Below, in pieces: positions 15,236-24,803 of a stretch of DNA of 64,000 bases. How positions within the stretch are numbered: the first letter of the stretch is position 1; every line of letters starts with the position of its first letter. This DNA is from Propionicicella superfundia DSM 22317. GTDB taxonomy: Bacteria; Actinomycetota; Actinomycetes; Propionibacteriales; Propionibacteriaceae. The position numbers were made by a program, and so were the translations under genes. Where the stretch lies: the NCBI RefSeq assembly GCF_000423465.1, contig NZ_KE384020.1, positions 613,671-677,670 of the forward strand, given 5' to 3'. The notes under the pieces were generated by a model that was not told the origin of the DNA, did no database searches, and worked only from the letters and a program-made list of their open reading frames with translations.

Positions 15236-16531
15236 ATGAGCACCGCTGTCGACGTCTTCGGTCCGCTGTTTCTCTCGTACCGACAGAACGACGGGTCGGA
15301 GATCGTCGCGGAGTTGGCCTGGCTGCTGCGCGCCGCGGGCATCCCGGTCTGGCGCGACAAGGACGACCTCCCTCCCGGAGATACTGCGAACCGGCTCAGC
15401 GAGGCGATCGATGGTGGGCTGTCCGGGGCGACCTTCGTGATCACCGAGGACATCGTCAACAGCGCTATCGTTCGCAGCATCGAGGCCCCGAAGCTGATCG
15501 ACCTGCACCGCGACGACCCGCGATTCCAGCTCCTGATTGCCAACGACATCGCAAAGGACACCGGTTCTCCTGACTACACGGCCCCTGACAGGCTGCTCGG
15601 ACGTGTCAAGGATGACCTGAAGGGCGTGGACCAGTCGGCAACGAGTGCGGAAGAGTTGCTTGCGTTGACGCAGAAGGCGTTGACGCACCGGATGGTGCAG
15701 CACCGTGCAGCGGTCGAGGCAAACGGGGTCTTCGAGCTCACGATCCAGACACGCAACGTCGGTCAGGTCTACGACCGCACCGGCGCCCAGCTCGACATTC
15801 GCGTTCGCCGCTCCAACCACGAAAAGCTGCCCGACTCGGCCGGGCTCGAGGACCTGCGTCGCACGCTGGGACTGCTGCCGGATGCGATCACGAGCACCGG
15901 AGCGCGCAAGGTCCGAGTCGGAGGCGGCGCACACCTGTCTGTCGCCTTCGCGCTCGGCATCGCGCTGCCGTCATCGCGGATCGGGCAACTCGAGGTCATC
16001 GACCAACGATCCGACGTCTGGGCAAGCGGACCCGAAGCCGCCGTCCCGACGCCACCCACACTCCACTTCGATGTGACCGAACACCCGACAGTGCCGGGTG
16101 ACCGGCCCCGCGTCGCGGTCTACGTCGACCTTCTGTCTACGCAGAGCGACGCCGCCTTCGAACGGTACCTCGACGAGCGCGGCGAAACTCTGAACGCGCA
16201 CGGGGTCATCCGATCTCCGCAGCGCGGATTGCTCGATCCCGCAAACGCCGGTGCCGTCGCTTCAGAGGTCGCAGGTCTGATCCGCCAACTCTCCGGCGCT
16301 CACTCGAACGCTAGCGTCGATCTGCTGCTCGCCGTACCCTTCGGTCTTGCCGTCCTCATCGGACGCCTCAGCAACACGCTGCGGGTACGCCTCTTCGAAT
16401 GGGACGACACCGACAACCCCGCCGACAACAGTGTCGATGTTCGGCCCCGATACGTGGCCTGCCTCGAAGCCCGAGCAGGGAGCCCAGCGGGCCCGATCAC
16501 GTCAGTTTCGCTTCAAAGCTGCACCGGCTGA
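15236..16531 (+). CDS. CBASS effector with TIR and SAVED domains
   Basis: A 431-residue effector. Residues about 8-100 are a TIR domain: PLFLSYRQNDG, PVWRDKDDLPPGDT and a helix with Glu83 (SIEAPKLI) in the place of the catalytic Glu. TIR domains of this type degrade NAD+. Residues about 200-431 are a SAVED domain (GGGAHLSVAFALGIALPSS near 229, then VWASG), which binds cyclic oligonucleotides. TIR-SAVED proteins are established CBASS effectors that assemble into filaments on ligand binding. It is transcribed away from its synthase operon. AAGGAG precedes the ATG. Confidence 0.92.
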   Translation: MSTAVDVFGPLFLSYRQNDGSEIVAELAWLLRAAGIPVWRDKDDLPPGDTANRLSEAIDGGLSGATFVITEDIVNSAIVRSIEAPKLIDLHRDDPRFQLLIANDIAKDTGSPDYTAPDRLLGRVKDDLKGVDQSATSAEELLALTQKALTHRMVQHRAAVEANGVFELTIQTRNVGQVYDRTGAQLDIRVRRSNHEKLPDSAGLEDLRRTLGLLPDAITSTGARKVRVGGGAHLSVAFALGIALPSSRIGQLEVIDQRSDVWASGPEAAVPTPPTLHFDVTEHPTVPGDRPRVAVYVDLLSTQSDAAFERYLDERGETLNAHGVIRSPQRGLLDPANAGAVASEVAGLIRQLSGAHSNASVDLLLAVPFGLAVLIGRLSNTLRVRLFEWDDTDNPADNSVDVRPRYVACLEARAGSPAGPITSVSLQSCTG

Positions 16532-16640
16532 GAGGCCTTGAGAGTACCGATGGCGGCACGCAGTTCCATCTGTCGCATACTGCCTTCAATGGGTGTAAGG
16601 ACACAGATGCGCGACCGTACGGCGAACTACTCTGATCACT

Positions 16641-17096
16641 GTGGACGATCCCGGACTCAAGCCGGCCACGGAGCCAACCCCGCTTCGTGTCGTCGCCGCA
16701 GTCATGTTCGACGGGGATGAAATCCTCGCTTGCCGCCGGAAGGCGGACAAGGCCGCAGGCGGGTTCTGGGAGTTTCCCGGAGGGAAGATTGAGCCGGGTG
16801 AAACTCCCGAATCTGCGCTCATCCGGGAGATCCGGGAAGAGTTCGACGTGTCGATTGTCGTCGATGATGAGCTGACGACGGACGTGACGCCAGTCGTCGG
16901 CGGATCGATCGAACTCGTTTGTCTGCGTGCACACCTCGAAGGTGCCCGGCCGATCGATAGCTCCGATCATGATCGGCTGCTATGGCTGCGCGCCACAGAC
17001 CTCGATCAACTCGAGTGGACCGCACCTGATCAGCCTGCCGTGCTCTTGGTCTTGCCTTCGGTGATCCGGCGAGCGAGGTACTCCTTGGTCGGCTGA
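16641..17096 (+). CDS. MutT-like Nudix hydrolase, 3' end run into an IS110 remnant
   Basis: A 151-residue pyrophosphohydrolase with the full Nudix box at residues about 40-62 (GGKIEPGETPESALIREIRE then EEF). The family cleaves 8-oxo-dGTP, CTP or related nucleotides. The family core ends around LEWTAPDQPAV; the last 18 residues read through the antisense strand of a decayed IS110 transposase. The native C-terminus was therefore probably replaced by the insertion. GTG 16641 is the start used. Its place beside CBASS may be chance or a nucleotide-sanitising accessory role. Confidence 0.8.
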   Translation: MDDPGLKPATEPTPLRVVAAVMFDGDEILACRRKADKAAGGFWEFPGGKIEPGETPESALIREIREEFDVSIVVDDELTTDVTPVVGGSIELVCLRAHLEGARPIDSSDHDRLLWLRATDLDQLEWTAPDQPAVLLVLPSVIRRARYSLVG

Positions 17097-17700
17097 TGGT
17101 GCTTCGCGCGCGCCAGGATCACGGTGTGCAACGCCCGGTTGAGCTGGCGGTCACCGCCGCGTGAGAGTCGGTGGCGGGTTTGGGTTTGTCCTGAGGTCGC
17201 TTCCAGCGGCGCGACCGCCACCGAGCCTGGCGAAGGCGGCTTCGTCGCGGCAGCGGCCGGGGTGTGGCCACGAGACCAGGATCTGAGCGGCCATGAGCAT
17301 ACCGATGCCGGGTTCGTCGAGCAGCGCTGGCGCTATCGCGCGCACCAGGGGAATCATCGCCAGCTCGAGCTCGCGGCACTCATCGGTGAGGTGCCGGATC
17401 CGGTTCGCGGTACTGCGCAGCGACAGCTTCGTCGCTGCGTACTCGGGATCGGTAGCGGTGTCCGGACGCAGACGTTGGCAACACAACGCCGACCAACTCC
17501 ATCAGCGGACGGCCGCGCAGCTCCTCGCGCAAGTCGGCGGGTGCGGTGACGACGAGGGCTTTGAGGACGTTGATCGCAGCGACCTGCGCGAGTTTCGCGC
17601 TGTAACGGGCCGTGATGAGCGTTCGTAGTCCTTCGCGGGCACCGCGCGAACGGGGCGTCGCCCAGGTCTTGCGACCCAAGATCTCGCGCGCGGCGCGGAC
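17030..17700 (-). mobile_element. IS110-family transposase remnant
   Basis: Read on the minus strand, three frames in succession give IS110 transposase pieces. These are TPRSRGAREGLRTLITARYS with KALVVTAPADLREELRG (17676-17490), RPDTATDPEYAATKLSLRS through AAQILVSWPHPGRCRDEAAF (about 17480-17215), and VAPLEATSGQTQTRHRLSRG with GDRQLNRALHTVILARAK (17221-17030). At least two frameshifts separate them. The N-terminal DEDD catalytic domain and the last 20 or so residues are missing. It is a dead copy between the Nudix gene and the AbiE-like promoter. Confidence 0.85.
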
Positions 17701-17732
17701 GGCCCCCAGGGAGTGGTGAGGGCCGCACGCTC

Positions 17733-17785
17733 TGTTCAAAAAGAGGCTTTGTTCAGCTATATTGAACACGTGAGCCTTTTGAACA
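17733..17785 (+). promoter_or_regulatory. Promoter and symmetric operator of the AbiE-like operon
   Basis: Half-sites TGTTCA at 17733 and 17750 mirror TGAACA at 17763 and 17780, each pair 17 bp apart and all centred at 17759. They cover a promoter: -35 TTCAAA (17735-17740), 17-base spacer, -10 TATATT (17758-17763). The predicted transcript start falls on GTG 17770, so the mRNA would be leaderless. AbiEi antitoxins repress their own promoters by binding inverted repeats, which fits this layout. Confidence 0.65.
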
Positions 17786-18795
17786 CGCGAGGCGAAGCGT
17801 TGGCGCGTCTCGTCCAACGGGGTCTGGTGCGCGCAGGGATGAAGGACGTCACCGTCCTGTCGATGCAGCCCTCCAGCGGCCGCCGGCTCGTCCTACGTTA
17901 TGGGTCGGCGCTGCATCGGGTTCAGGTCCTGCCCGTCGGCCGCCACCCGCGAACGCCCGTCGAAGAGCCCGGATGGTTGCCCCTGCTGGTGAGCAGCGGC
18001 TTCGACAACGCCACCATCCATCGCCTCGCTGACGCGGGCGCCAGCTTCCTGGATGAGCGGGGCAACGCTCACCTGTCACTGGGCGGGCGCACCCTGCTGT
18101 TCGCACGAGCTAACGAACCCGCCCGCAAGGGGATCCACACCAGGTTGGCGGGCCCGCGAGCACAGGCGAAGCGGGCTCCAGGCGCCTTGGCGCTCAACCG
18201 CACCAGCCACCGGGTGGCGTTCGCGCTGCTGTGCAAGCCTGAGCTGGCGGACGACACGGTGCGCGCACTGGCCGCGGCCGCAGGGGCTTCGGTCGGCACC
18301 GTCCACAACACCCTCGCCCAGCTCACCGATGCCGGGCTTCTGCTGGACGGCCGACTCCACGACCCCGGCCGGCTGCTCGACACGTGGGCGGAATCCTATC
18401 GAAGGCTAGCCGTGCGTCCGCTCGCCCCCCGAGCGCTGTACGCCGCCGACGATCACTGGTCACACAAGGTGCGAGCAGAAGTCCAGGCCGTCGTCCTCCT
18501 CGGCGGAATCTCCGCAGCTGCAGTTCTCGACGATCAGGTTCGGGCCACGGATGGCATCGTCTACGCCGCAACTCTCGGCCCTGCCGTGACTCTGCTGCGC
18601 CTGACGACCGACCCGACTCCGTTCCGCGTTGAGGTGCGTGAGCGCTTCTGGGGAGACGGCCTGCCGACGCCGCAGCCCAGATTGGTGCCGTCAGTCCTGA
18701 TCTACGGGGACCTGCTTCGCGAGGGCGACGCCCGCTCACTTGATATCGCCGCCAATCTCAGGAGGAGCGATGCGCACCTTCGCGCCCTTGGCTGA
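17770..18795 (+). CDS. AbiEi-like type IV antitoxin / autorepressor
   Basis: A 341-residue protein. A mid-protein winged-helix-like part (RVAFALLCKPELADDTVRAL, then ASVGTVHNTLAQLTDAGLLL, about residues 152-200) is the likely DNA-binding module. The C-terminal half (YAADDHWSHKVRAEVQAVVL, then PSVLIYGDLL) matches a family of antitoxins encoded before AbiEii-type nucleotidyltransferases. GTG 17770 is preferred over an earlier GTG at 17713, because the promoter -10 box lies inside the longer reading. It overlaps the toxin gene by 26 bases. Confidence 0.75.
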   Translation: MSLLNTRGEALARLVQRGLVRAGMKDVTVLSMQPSSGRRLVLRYGSALHRVQVLPVGRHPRTPVEEPGWLPLLVSSGFDNATIHRLADAGASFLDERGNAHLSLGGRTLLFARANEPARKGIHTRLAGPRAQAKRAPGALALNRTSHRVAFALLCKPELADDTVRALAAAAGASVGTVHNTLAQLTDAGLLLDGRLHDPGRLLDTWAESYRRLAVRPLAPRALYAADDHWSHKVRAEVQAVVLLGGISAAAVLDDQVRATDGIVYAATLGPAVTLLRLTTDPTPFRVEVRERFWGDGLPTPQPRLVPSVLIYGDLLREGDARSLDIAANLRRSDAHLRALG

Positions 18796-19573
18796 CCGCG
18801 ACCTGCCCGTTCCCGGCGAGCTGCTGGATGCCCTCGTCGATACTCTCGGGCCTCCCGGGCCGTGGGTACTCATCGGCGCCACCGCCCGCGACCTTGCACT
18901 CATCCTCGGAGGAGTCACGCTCCCCCGACGAGCAACCAACGACGTCGACATCGCAGTGGCCGCCCACGACGCCGGCGACTTCGACGCGCTGCTGGCGACC
19001 ATTGGCGAGCCGACACGAGCCTGGCAGCGCAGGAGGCTGCTCGGGCAGCACGTCGACGTGGTGCCATTCGGCGACCTGGAACGCGACGGGGACGTCGTTA
19101 TCCACGAGTCCAGCGTCAGCGTTCTCGGCTGCGCCGAAGCAGCCGCCAACGCTGATCTCGTCACTCTGCCGTCCGGAAGACTGCTGCCCGTCGCTCCCCT
19201 CGAACTCATCGCCGTGCTGAAGCTCATCGCGTTCGCCGGACGTCAGCCCGCCGAGACCAAGGATGCCGACGATCTCCTTACTGTGCTTCGCGCTGCCTCG
19301 GAGGGCATCTACGGGGACGAGACGTGGGACGACGAAGTCGCTATGGCGGCGACCGACTTCGATCATGAGCTGGCCGGCGCGTACCGGCTCGGACGTCGAG
19401 GCATCGCTTGCGTCACCAATGACCGCGTCCCGCGGGTCCTCCAGGTAGCGACCCAGAGTCAGCGCACCGTGCGGTTGGTCTGGAGGGGAACCCGCGCCGG
19501 ACTTCTGGAGGCATGGTTGGAAGGTCTGTGGGCGGGCGGACAGCCGGGCGATGCCGAGGCGTCGTCAGTCTGA
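18770..19573 (+). CDS. AbiEii-like nucleotidyltransferase toxin
   Basis: A 267-residue protein with a nucleotidyltransferase core: VLIGATARDLAL (residue 34 on), then RATNDVDIAVA with Asp58 and Asp60 as catalytic acids, and later LIAVLKLIAFAGR. Related AbiEii/MenT toxins transfer nucleotides to targets such as tRNA and block growth. AGGAGG precedes ATG 18770, which lies inside the end of the antitoxin gene. The pair forms a type IV system often linked with phage defence. Confidence 0.78.
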   Translation: MRTFAPLADRDLPVPGELLDALVDTLGPPGPWVLIGATARDLALILGGVTLPRRATNDVDIAVAAHDAGDFDALLATIGEPTRAWQRRRLLGQHVDVVPFGDLERDGDVVIHESSVSVLGCAEAAANADLVTLPSGRLLPVAPLELIAVLKLIAFAGRQPAETKDADDLLTVLRAASEGIYGDETWDDEVAMAATDFDHELAGAYRLGRRGIACVTNDRVPRVLQVATQSQRTVRLVWRGTRAGLLEAWLEGLWAGGQPGDAEASSV

Positions 19574-19763
19574 TTTGGGCCCGAGCCACTGATCGGCAGC
19601 TAGCTCGGTCGGGGCCTATCGCGTCTGTGCGCCAAGCCTCTGAGGAGACCGCCCAAACGAAGGCACCCACGATCGGCGGCCCCAGTAGCGTCACTCAACC
19701 AAGACGCAACGCGTTTCGAGATACTGTGACGCATGGTGCCAGTGAGCACTCCCAGAAACGACG

Positions 19764-19797
19764 AAGCCCTGGCGAAAGTTGTCTCTCACCAGGGCTT
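19764..19797. terminator. Hairpin terminator next to tRNA-Pro
   Basis: AAGCCCTGG (19764-19772) pairs perfectly with CCAGGGCTT (19789-19797) around a 16-base loop, followed on the plus strand by TTTT. On the minus strand it starts 6 bases beyond the tRNA 3' end and is flanked by TTCGTCGTTT. It can stop the plus-strand AbiE transcript and probably also the tRNA transcript. Confidence 0.7.
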
Positions 19798-19802
19798 TTC
19801 TG

Positions 19803-19876
<74 letters not shown>

Positions 19877-19899
19877 ATGGTGCCCAGCACCGAGGGTTC

Positions 19900-19929
19900 A
19901 CTGTACTAGATCGAGGCCTTGCCGGTCAT
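19900..19929 (-). promoter_or_regulatory. Possible tRNA-Pro promoter
   Basis: On the minus strand ATGACC (19924-19929) and TACAGT (19900-19905) are separated by 18 bases and lie 24 bases upstream of the tRNA. Both boxes are partial matches to sigma-70-type consensus. Confidence 0.35.
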
Positions 19930-19998
19930 ATCGTGTGCCGCGTGGCGCCCGCGCGCCCAAGTTGGGTACATATCGACATATCCACTGGCAGGACCTGC

Positions 19999-21333
19999 TC
20001 AGCGGTCCTTGCGTTTCGCGCGGGGGCGCACCTGTACGTGGACGGGCGTCCCGGCGAACCCGAAGTCCTCCCGTAGCCGCCGGGTGACGAACCGCACGTA
20101 CCCGTCGTCCAGGTTCCCCGTGGTGAACAGCGCGAAGGTGGGCGGGCACGAGGCAGCCTGGGTGCCGAACAGGATGCGCGGCTGCTTCCCCCCGCGCACC
20201 GGGTGCGGATGCGCCGCGACGATACGCCCGAGGAACGCGTTGAGCCGACCGGTGGAGATCCGCGTCTCCCACCCTTCCAGGGCCTCGTTGATCGCGGCCT
20301 GAACTTTGTCGACATGCCGACCTGTCAATGCGGACAGGTTCACGCGCGGCGCCCACCGGTACGCGACGAGGCTCTGCTCGATCTCCCGCTCCAGGTACCG
20401 CCGTCGCTCCTCGTCGGTGAGATCCCACTTGTTGAAGACGACGACCAGCGCCCGGCCGGCCTCCTCCACCATGTTGAGGATCCGCAGGTCTTGGTCGGTG
20501 ATCGGCTCGGACGCGTCGACGACGACGAGGCACACCTCGGCGCGGTCGATGGCGGTCTGGGTACGCAGCGACGCGTAGTACTCGTGCCCGGACGCCTCGC
20601 GCACCCGCCGCCGGATGCCGGCCGTGTCGATGAGCTGGTACACCTCGCCGCCGATCTCCACGAGCTCGTCCACCGGGTCGACGGTCGTTCCCGCGACGTT
20701 GTCCACGACCGACCGCTGCCGGCCCGACAGCTTGTTCAGCAGGGACGATTTCCCGACGTTCGGCTTGCCCACGATGGCCACGCGACGAGGACCGCCCTCG
20801 ACGGCCTCCCCCGCGACCGGCGCCTCCGGCAGCACGGCCAGGACGGCGTCCAAGAGGTCACCGCTCCCCCGCCCGTGCAGCGCCGACACCGGCCACGGCT
20901 CTCCCAGCCCGAGATTCCACATCAGCGCCGCGTCGGCCTCGTGCCGGGCGTCGTCCACCTTGTTGGCGGCCAGCACGACCGGCTTGCGGCTCCGTCGCAG
21001 CACCTGGACGACCGCCTCGTCGACATCCTGAATGCCGACGGTCGCGTCGACGACGAAGATGACCGCGTCGGCGGCCTCGATCGCGAGCTCGGCCTGCGCG
21101 GCGATCTGCGCGGCCATGCCCTGCGCATCGGGAGCCCAGCCGCCGGTGTCCACGACGAGGAACTCCCGCCCGCTCCACTCCGCGTCGTAGGAGACCCGGT
21201 CGCGGGTGACACCCGGCAGATCCTGTACGACGGCCTCGCGGCGGCCGAGGATGCGGTTGACCAGCAGCGACTTGCCGACATTGGGACGACCGACCACGGC
21301 GACCACCGGCTTCACCTTCACCGGATCCTCCAT
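19999..21333 (-). CDS. der: Ribosome-associated GTPase Der (EngA)
   Basis: A 444-residue protein with two tandem GTPase domains and a C-terminal KH-like domain, used in 50S ribosome assembly. The first G1 motif is GRPNVGKS near residue 15 with DTGG and NKVD. The second G1 is GKPNVGKS near 185 with DTAG and NKWD. The C-terminus ends [12 protein letters not shown] 21333 has GGAAGGGGG just upstream. Cmk precedes it in the same direction by 32 bases, the usual actinobacterial cmk-der pair. Confidence 0.96.
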   Translation of the reverse strand: MEDPVKVKPVVAVVGRPNVGKSLLVNRILGRREAVVQDLPGVTRDRVSYDAEWSGREFLVVDTGGWAPDAQGMAAQIAAQAELAIEAADAVIFVVDATVGIQDVDEAVVQVLRRSRKPVVLAANKVDDARHEADAALMWNLGLGEPWPVSALHGRGSGDLLDAVLAVLPEAPVAGEAVEGGPRRVAIVGKPNVGKSSLLNKLSGRQRSVVDNVAGTTVDPVDELVEIGGEVYQLIDTAGIRRRVREASGHEYYASLRTQTAIDRAEVCLVVVDASEPITDQDLRILNMVEEAGRALVVVFNKWDLTDEERRRYLEREIEQSLVAYRWAPRVNLSALTGRHVDKVQAAINEALEGWETRISTGRLNAFLGRIVAAHPHPVRGGKQPRILFGTQAASCPPTFALFTTGNLDDGYVRFVTRRLREDFGFAGTPVHVQVRPRAKRKDR

Positions 21334-21365
21334 CGCGCCCCCTTCCGTGCCCGACCCAAAGGACG

Positions 21366-22028
21366 TCAGACTACCGCACGCACCCGGGCGACGATGTCGG
21401 CGACGACCTCGTCGAGCGACAGGTACGTCGAATCCAGCAGGTCGACCCCGGGCGCGGGCTTCTGGAACTCGACCAGCCGCGAGTCGTCCCGGTCGCGCCG
21501 GATCACCTGATCGGTGACGTCGTCGGCGCTCACCCCGTCGCCGAGCTCGGCCGCCCGGCGCGCGACCCGCGCCTGCGGATCGGCGACCAGCAGCAGCCGC
21601 ACCGCGGCGTCCGGCGCGACCACCGTCGTGATGTCGCGCCCCTCCGCGACGATCCCCGGCGCGGCCGTCGCGATGATCCCCTGCTGCCGACGGACCAGCT
21701 CGGCCCGGCAGGCCGGGTTCGTGGCGACGGCGCTCACCACCGCCGACACCTCGGGCTCGCGGATGCGGGTCGTCACATCCCGTCCGTTGATCCGCACCCA
21801 CTGGTCCGCAGGATCGGTCGAGATCCGCAGGTCCGCATCGCGCGTGATCCGCGCGATCGCGTCCGCGTCGCCGGGCGCCACGCCCTGCACGAGGAACTCC
21901 GTCGCGACAGCCCGGTACATCGCACCCGTGTCGAGATAGGCGTACCCCAGCGCCAGCGCCACCCCCCGCGCGGTGGACGACTTGCCCGACCCACTCGGCC
22001 CGTCGATGGCGACGACCACGTTTCCCAC
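21366..22028 (-). CDS. cmk: Cytidylate kinase
   Basis: A 220-residue CMP/dCMP kinase that uses ATP to make CDP. The P-loop [12 protein letters not shown] is at residue 7, followed by [10 protein letters not shown] and the nucleotide-specific [13 protein letters not shown]. Length is normal. Der follows at 32 bases and tyrA precedes by 15 bases, so they are probably one transcript. Confidence 0.95.
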   Translation of the reverse strand: MGNVVVAIDGPSGSGKSSTARGVALALGYAYLDTGAMYRAVATEFLVQGVAPGDADAIARITRDADLRISTDPADQWVRINGRDVTTRIREPEVSAVVSAVATNPACRAELVRRQQGIIATAAPGIVAEGRDITTVVAPDAAVRLLLVADPQARVARRAAELGDGVSADDVTDQVIRRDRDDSRLVEFQKPAPGVDLLDSTYLSLDEVVADIVARVRAVV

Positions 22029-22043
22029 AACCCCTCCTGCCCG

Positions 22044-23117
22044 TCAGCCCCCGCGGACCGTCCAGCCGGCCTCGCGGATCCGCCGCGTCAACTCCTCCAC
22101 CTGATCCCACACGACCGAGATCGCCAGGTACCCCACCTGCCGCACAGGGTCGTGATCGATGTCCAGATCCTCCACGTTCACGCCCAGCGCGTCCACGTCG
22201 CGGAACAGCCGCGACAGCGAGCCAGGCGTGTCCGGCAGCTCCACGACGACCTGCCCGAAGTCGGCGGGCGCAAGCCCGTGCTTGCCCGGCAGGACCCGCG
22301 TCCCGTCCCGCCCCTCGGCGAGGATCCGCTCGACCGCCTCCTCGTCGTCCAGATCCGCCAGAAGCTCGCCCAGCCGCGCCGAGATCTGCTCCAGCTCGAC
22401 CCGGACCGCCCCGGCATTCGCCGCGATGATCTGCCGCCACAGCCCCGGATCGGACGCCGCCACGCGCGTCACATCCCGCACGCCAGGGCCCGCGAGCCGC
22501 AGATCCTCGGCCGTGTGATCGAGCAACTGCCCCGCGGTGAGCACCGACATGATGTACGGCACATGCGACACGGTCGCCACCGCGCGGTCGTGATCGGCGA
22601 CGTCGAACGTGACGATCGTCGCGCCGCACACCTCGGCGAGACGGCGGACATCGGCCGTCGCATCGGGCGAGGACGCCCGGTGCGGAGCGATCACCCACGT
22701 GCGGTCGGTGAACAGCGTCGGGGACGCCGTCAACGGGCCGGTGTGCTGCGTGCCGGCCATCGGATGCGAGCCGACGTACCGGCCCAGGTCGAGACCGTCG
22801 ATCTCCCACAACTCGTCGAGGACCTTGCTCTTCACCGACCCGACGTCGGTGACGGTCGCGTTCGGGTAGGTCCGCAAGGTCTTCGCGACCACCCTCACCA
22901 AAGCGGCCGGCGGGACCGCGACAACGACGAGCCGCACATCGGCCGGGTCGACAGGATCGGTCGTCCCCGCCCCGATCGTCGCCGCGACGACGGCATGGCT
23001 GGGCACCCGATCGGTGAGGTGCACCTCCACCCCCGCGACGGTCAGCGCCCGGCCGATGGACGCGCCGATCAGCCCCGCGCCCACGACGACGGCGGGCGAC
23101 AGCTCAGGTTCACTCAC
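22044..23117 (-). CDS. tyrA: Prephenate dehydrogenase with ACT domain
   Basis: A 357-residue enzyme of tyrosine synthesis that oxidatively decarboxylates prephenate with NAD(P)+. The Rossmann motif [16 protein letters not shown] begins near residue 9, and [11 protein letters not shown] near residue 110 is the substrate-binding loop. Residues about 275-350 form an ACT regulatory domain ([20 protein letters not shown]), which suggests feedback by tyrosine. GTG 23117 overlaps the end of prcA by 8 bases. Confidence 0.93.
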   Translation of the reverse strand: MSEPELSPAVVVGAGLIGASIGRALTVAGVEVHLTDRVPSHAVVAATIGAGTTDPVDPADVRLVVVAVPPAALVRVVAKTLRTYPNATVTDVGSVKSKVLDELWEIDGLDLGRYVGSHPMAGTQHTGPLTASPTLFTDRTWVIAPHRASSPDATADVRRLAEVCGATIVTFDVADHDRAVATVSHVPYIMSVLTAGQLLDHTAEDLRLAGPGVRDVTRVAASDPGLWRQIIAANAGAVRVELEQISARLGELLADLDDEEAVERILAEGRDGTRVLPGKHGLAPADFGQVVVELPDTPGSLSRLFRDVDALGVNVEDLDIDHDPVRQVGYLAISVVWDQVEELTRRIREAGWTVRGG

Positions 23118-23799
23118 CGAGCAGCCCCGCCAGCTCGCCGCCGACGATCCGGCGGAAGGTGCGAAGCTGTGGACGCAGCCGATCCAGCACCGCGACCTCC
23201 CACGCATCGCCGCTCGCCTCGGAGCCGCGCGTCACGCGCAGCGCAGCCACGACCTCGCGGAAGGACTCCTCCAGCGGCGCGTCGTGGCGGAAGCCGGGCA
23301 CGAGAGCGGCCACGACCGCCTCGGCGGCCCCGCCGATCACCGCCACGTCGTGCTCGTCGACGACGCTGCCGTCGTACATCAGCCGATAGAGCTGATCCTG
23401 CTCCGGCATCCGCCCCAGCTCGGCGACGACGAGCTCGACCTCGAACGGCTTCTCGGCCGCGTTCGCGAAGGTCTGCCCGAGCACCTGCGCGTAGGTGTTG
23501 GCCAGACTCCGCCCCGTGACGTCGGACCGGTCGTAGGTGTAGCCCCGCAGATCCGCGTGCTGGATCCCCGCGATCCGCAGGCTCTCGAACTCGTTGTACC
23601 GGCCGACCCCGGCGAAGCCCAGCCGGTCGTGGATCTCGGAGAGCTTGTGCAGGCTCTGCGACGGGTTCTCGGCCACCATGCAGATGCCGGTGTCGTACCG
23701 GAACACCGCCACCGAGCGTCCGCGTGCGATGCCCTTGCGGGCATACTCCGCCCGGTCGGCCATCTGCTGTTCGGGCGAGACGTAGAACGGCATGCTCAT
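23110..23799 (-). CDS. prcA: 20S proteasome alpha subunit
   Basis: A 229-residue alpha-ring subunit, which forms the gate of the core particle and docks activators. The N-terminal [20 protein letters not shown] is the gating segment and activator-contact helix seen in actinobacterial PrcA. The rest is the proteasome fold without a catalytic Thr. Its start overlaps the prcB stop by 4 bases (ATGA), fixing the pair stoichiometrically. pafA, the usual next gene, is replaced by tyrA. Confidence 0.95.
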   Translation of the reverse strand: MSMPFYVSPEQQMADRAEYARKGIARGRSVAVFRYDTGICMVAENPSQSLHKLSEIHDRLGFAGVGRYNEFESLRIAGIQHADLRGYTYDRSDVTGRSLANTYAQVLGQTFANAAEKPFEVELVVAELGRMPEQDQLYRLMYDGSVVDEHDVAVIGGAAEAVVAALVPGFRHDAPLEESFREVVAALRVTRGSEASGDAWEVAVLDRLRPQLRTFRRIVGGELAGLLGE

Positions 23800-24635
23800 A
23801 GCAGCGGGGCCTCCGGACCATCGGGACGATCGCGGCGACCCGCGAGGACGGCGTCGACGCGCGGAGCGAGCTCGTCGTCGTCCCAGACCCGGATGCCGGC
23901 AGCCGACGCGGACGAGACGCTGGGATAGATCCGCCGGTACGGGTCGGGGCCTGCGGTGGCCGTGTCGTCGTCGGCGGAATCGACCAGGGCCTGGATCAAC
24001 GCGACGACCGCGTCGTCCTCGGACATGGCCGGGCGGTAGAGCTTCTTGAGGGCACCGCGGGCGAACGGAGCTCCGGAACCGACGCTGAAGAACCCCGTCT
24101 CCTCGTAGCGCCCTCCGGCCGCGTCGTAGGAGAAGATCCGGCCCCCACCCGTGGCGAGGTCGTACCCGGCCATCACGGGCAGGGCGATGAGCCCCTGCAT
24201 CGCGAGATCGAGATTGCCGCGGATCATGCCGCCGAGCCGGTTGGCCTTGCCGTCGAGGGACAGCGGCGACCCTTCGACCTTCTCGTAGTGGACCAGCTCG
24301 ACCTGGAGCAGACGGGCGACCTCGGCGGCCACGCCCGCAGCGCCCGCGATCCCGACGAGGCAGTGGTCATCGGCCGCGAACACCTTGCGGATGTCCCGCT
24401 GCGCCACGAGGTTCCCGACCGTCGCGCGCCGGTCGGCGGCCATCACGACGCCGTCGGCGTGGACGGCCGCGACGATCGTGGTGCCGTGCGGCATCGCGAG
24501 ATCGGCGCCGCCGGGATGCGGCAGCGCCTCGGGGGCGACCGCTCGAAGGTAGTCGACGAAGGACGCCCGCGCCGCCGTCGCGCCCGCGTCGGGCTCGCGC
24601 CCGGGCCGGCCCCAACCGGTCGAACTCCACGCCAT
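23796..24635 (-). CDS. prcB: 20S proteasome beta subunit
   Basis: A 279-residue precursor. A 51-residue propeptide ends at Gly51, and autocleavage in PHG/TTIVA exposes the catalytic Thr52. Asp68 and Lys84 fall at mature positions 17 and 33, the canonical catalytic spacing. The product therefore looks active. ATG 24635 is supported by AGGAGG upstream; a longer frame to 24755 adds a basic non-family leader. The usual pup, dop and mpa genes are not upstream here. Confidence 0.95.
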   Translation of the reverse strand: MAWSSTGWGRPGREPDAGATAARASFVDYLRAVAPEALPHPGGADLAMPHGTTIVAAVHADGVVMAADRRATVGNLVAQRDIRKVFAADDHCLVGIAGAAGVAAEVARLLQVELVHYEKVEGSPLSLDGKANRLGGMIRGNLDLAMQGLIALPVMAGYDLATGGGRIFSYDAAGGRYEETGFFSVGSGAPFARGALKKLYRPAMSEDDAVVALIQALVDSADDDTATAGPDPYRRIYPSVSSASAAGIRVWDDDELAPRVDAVLAGRRDRPDGPEAPLL

Positions 24636-24803
24636 CGCGACCTCCTGTCGACCGAAGCCTAGCCAGTCGCTGCGACGGTTTCCGCCACTTTCGCCCCCGT
24701 GGAAGGCTCTCCGGCGCGGCCGCCGCCCGCCGCCGTGCCGCCCGGATGCGGGCAATCAGGTGGCACCGCCGCCTGCGATGGTCGCGGTCGGTAGGGTGGG
24801 CGC

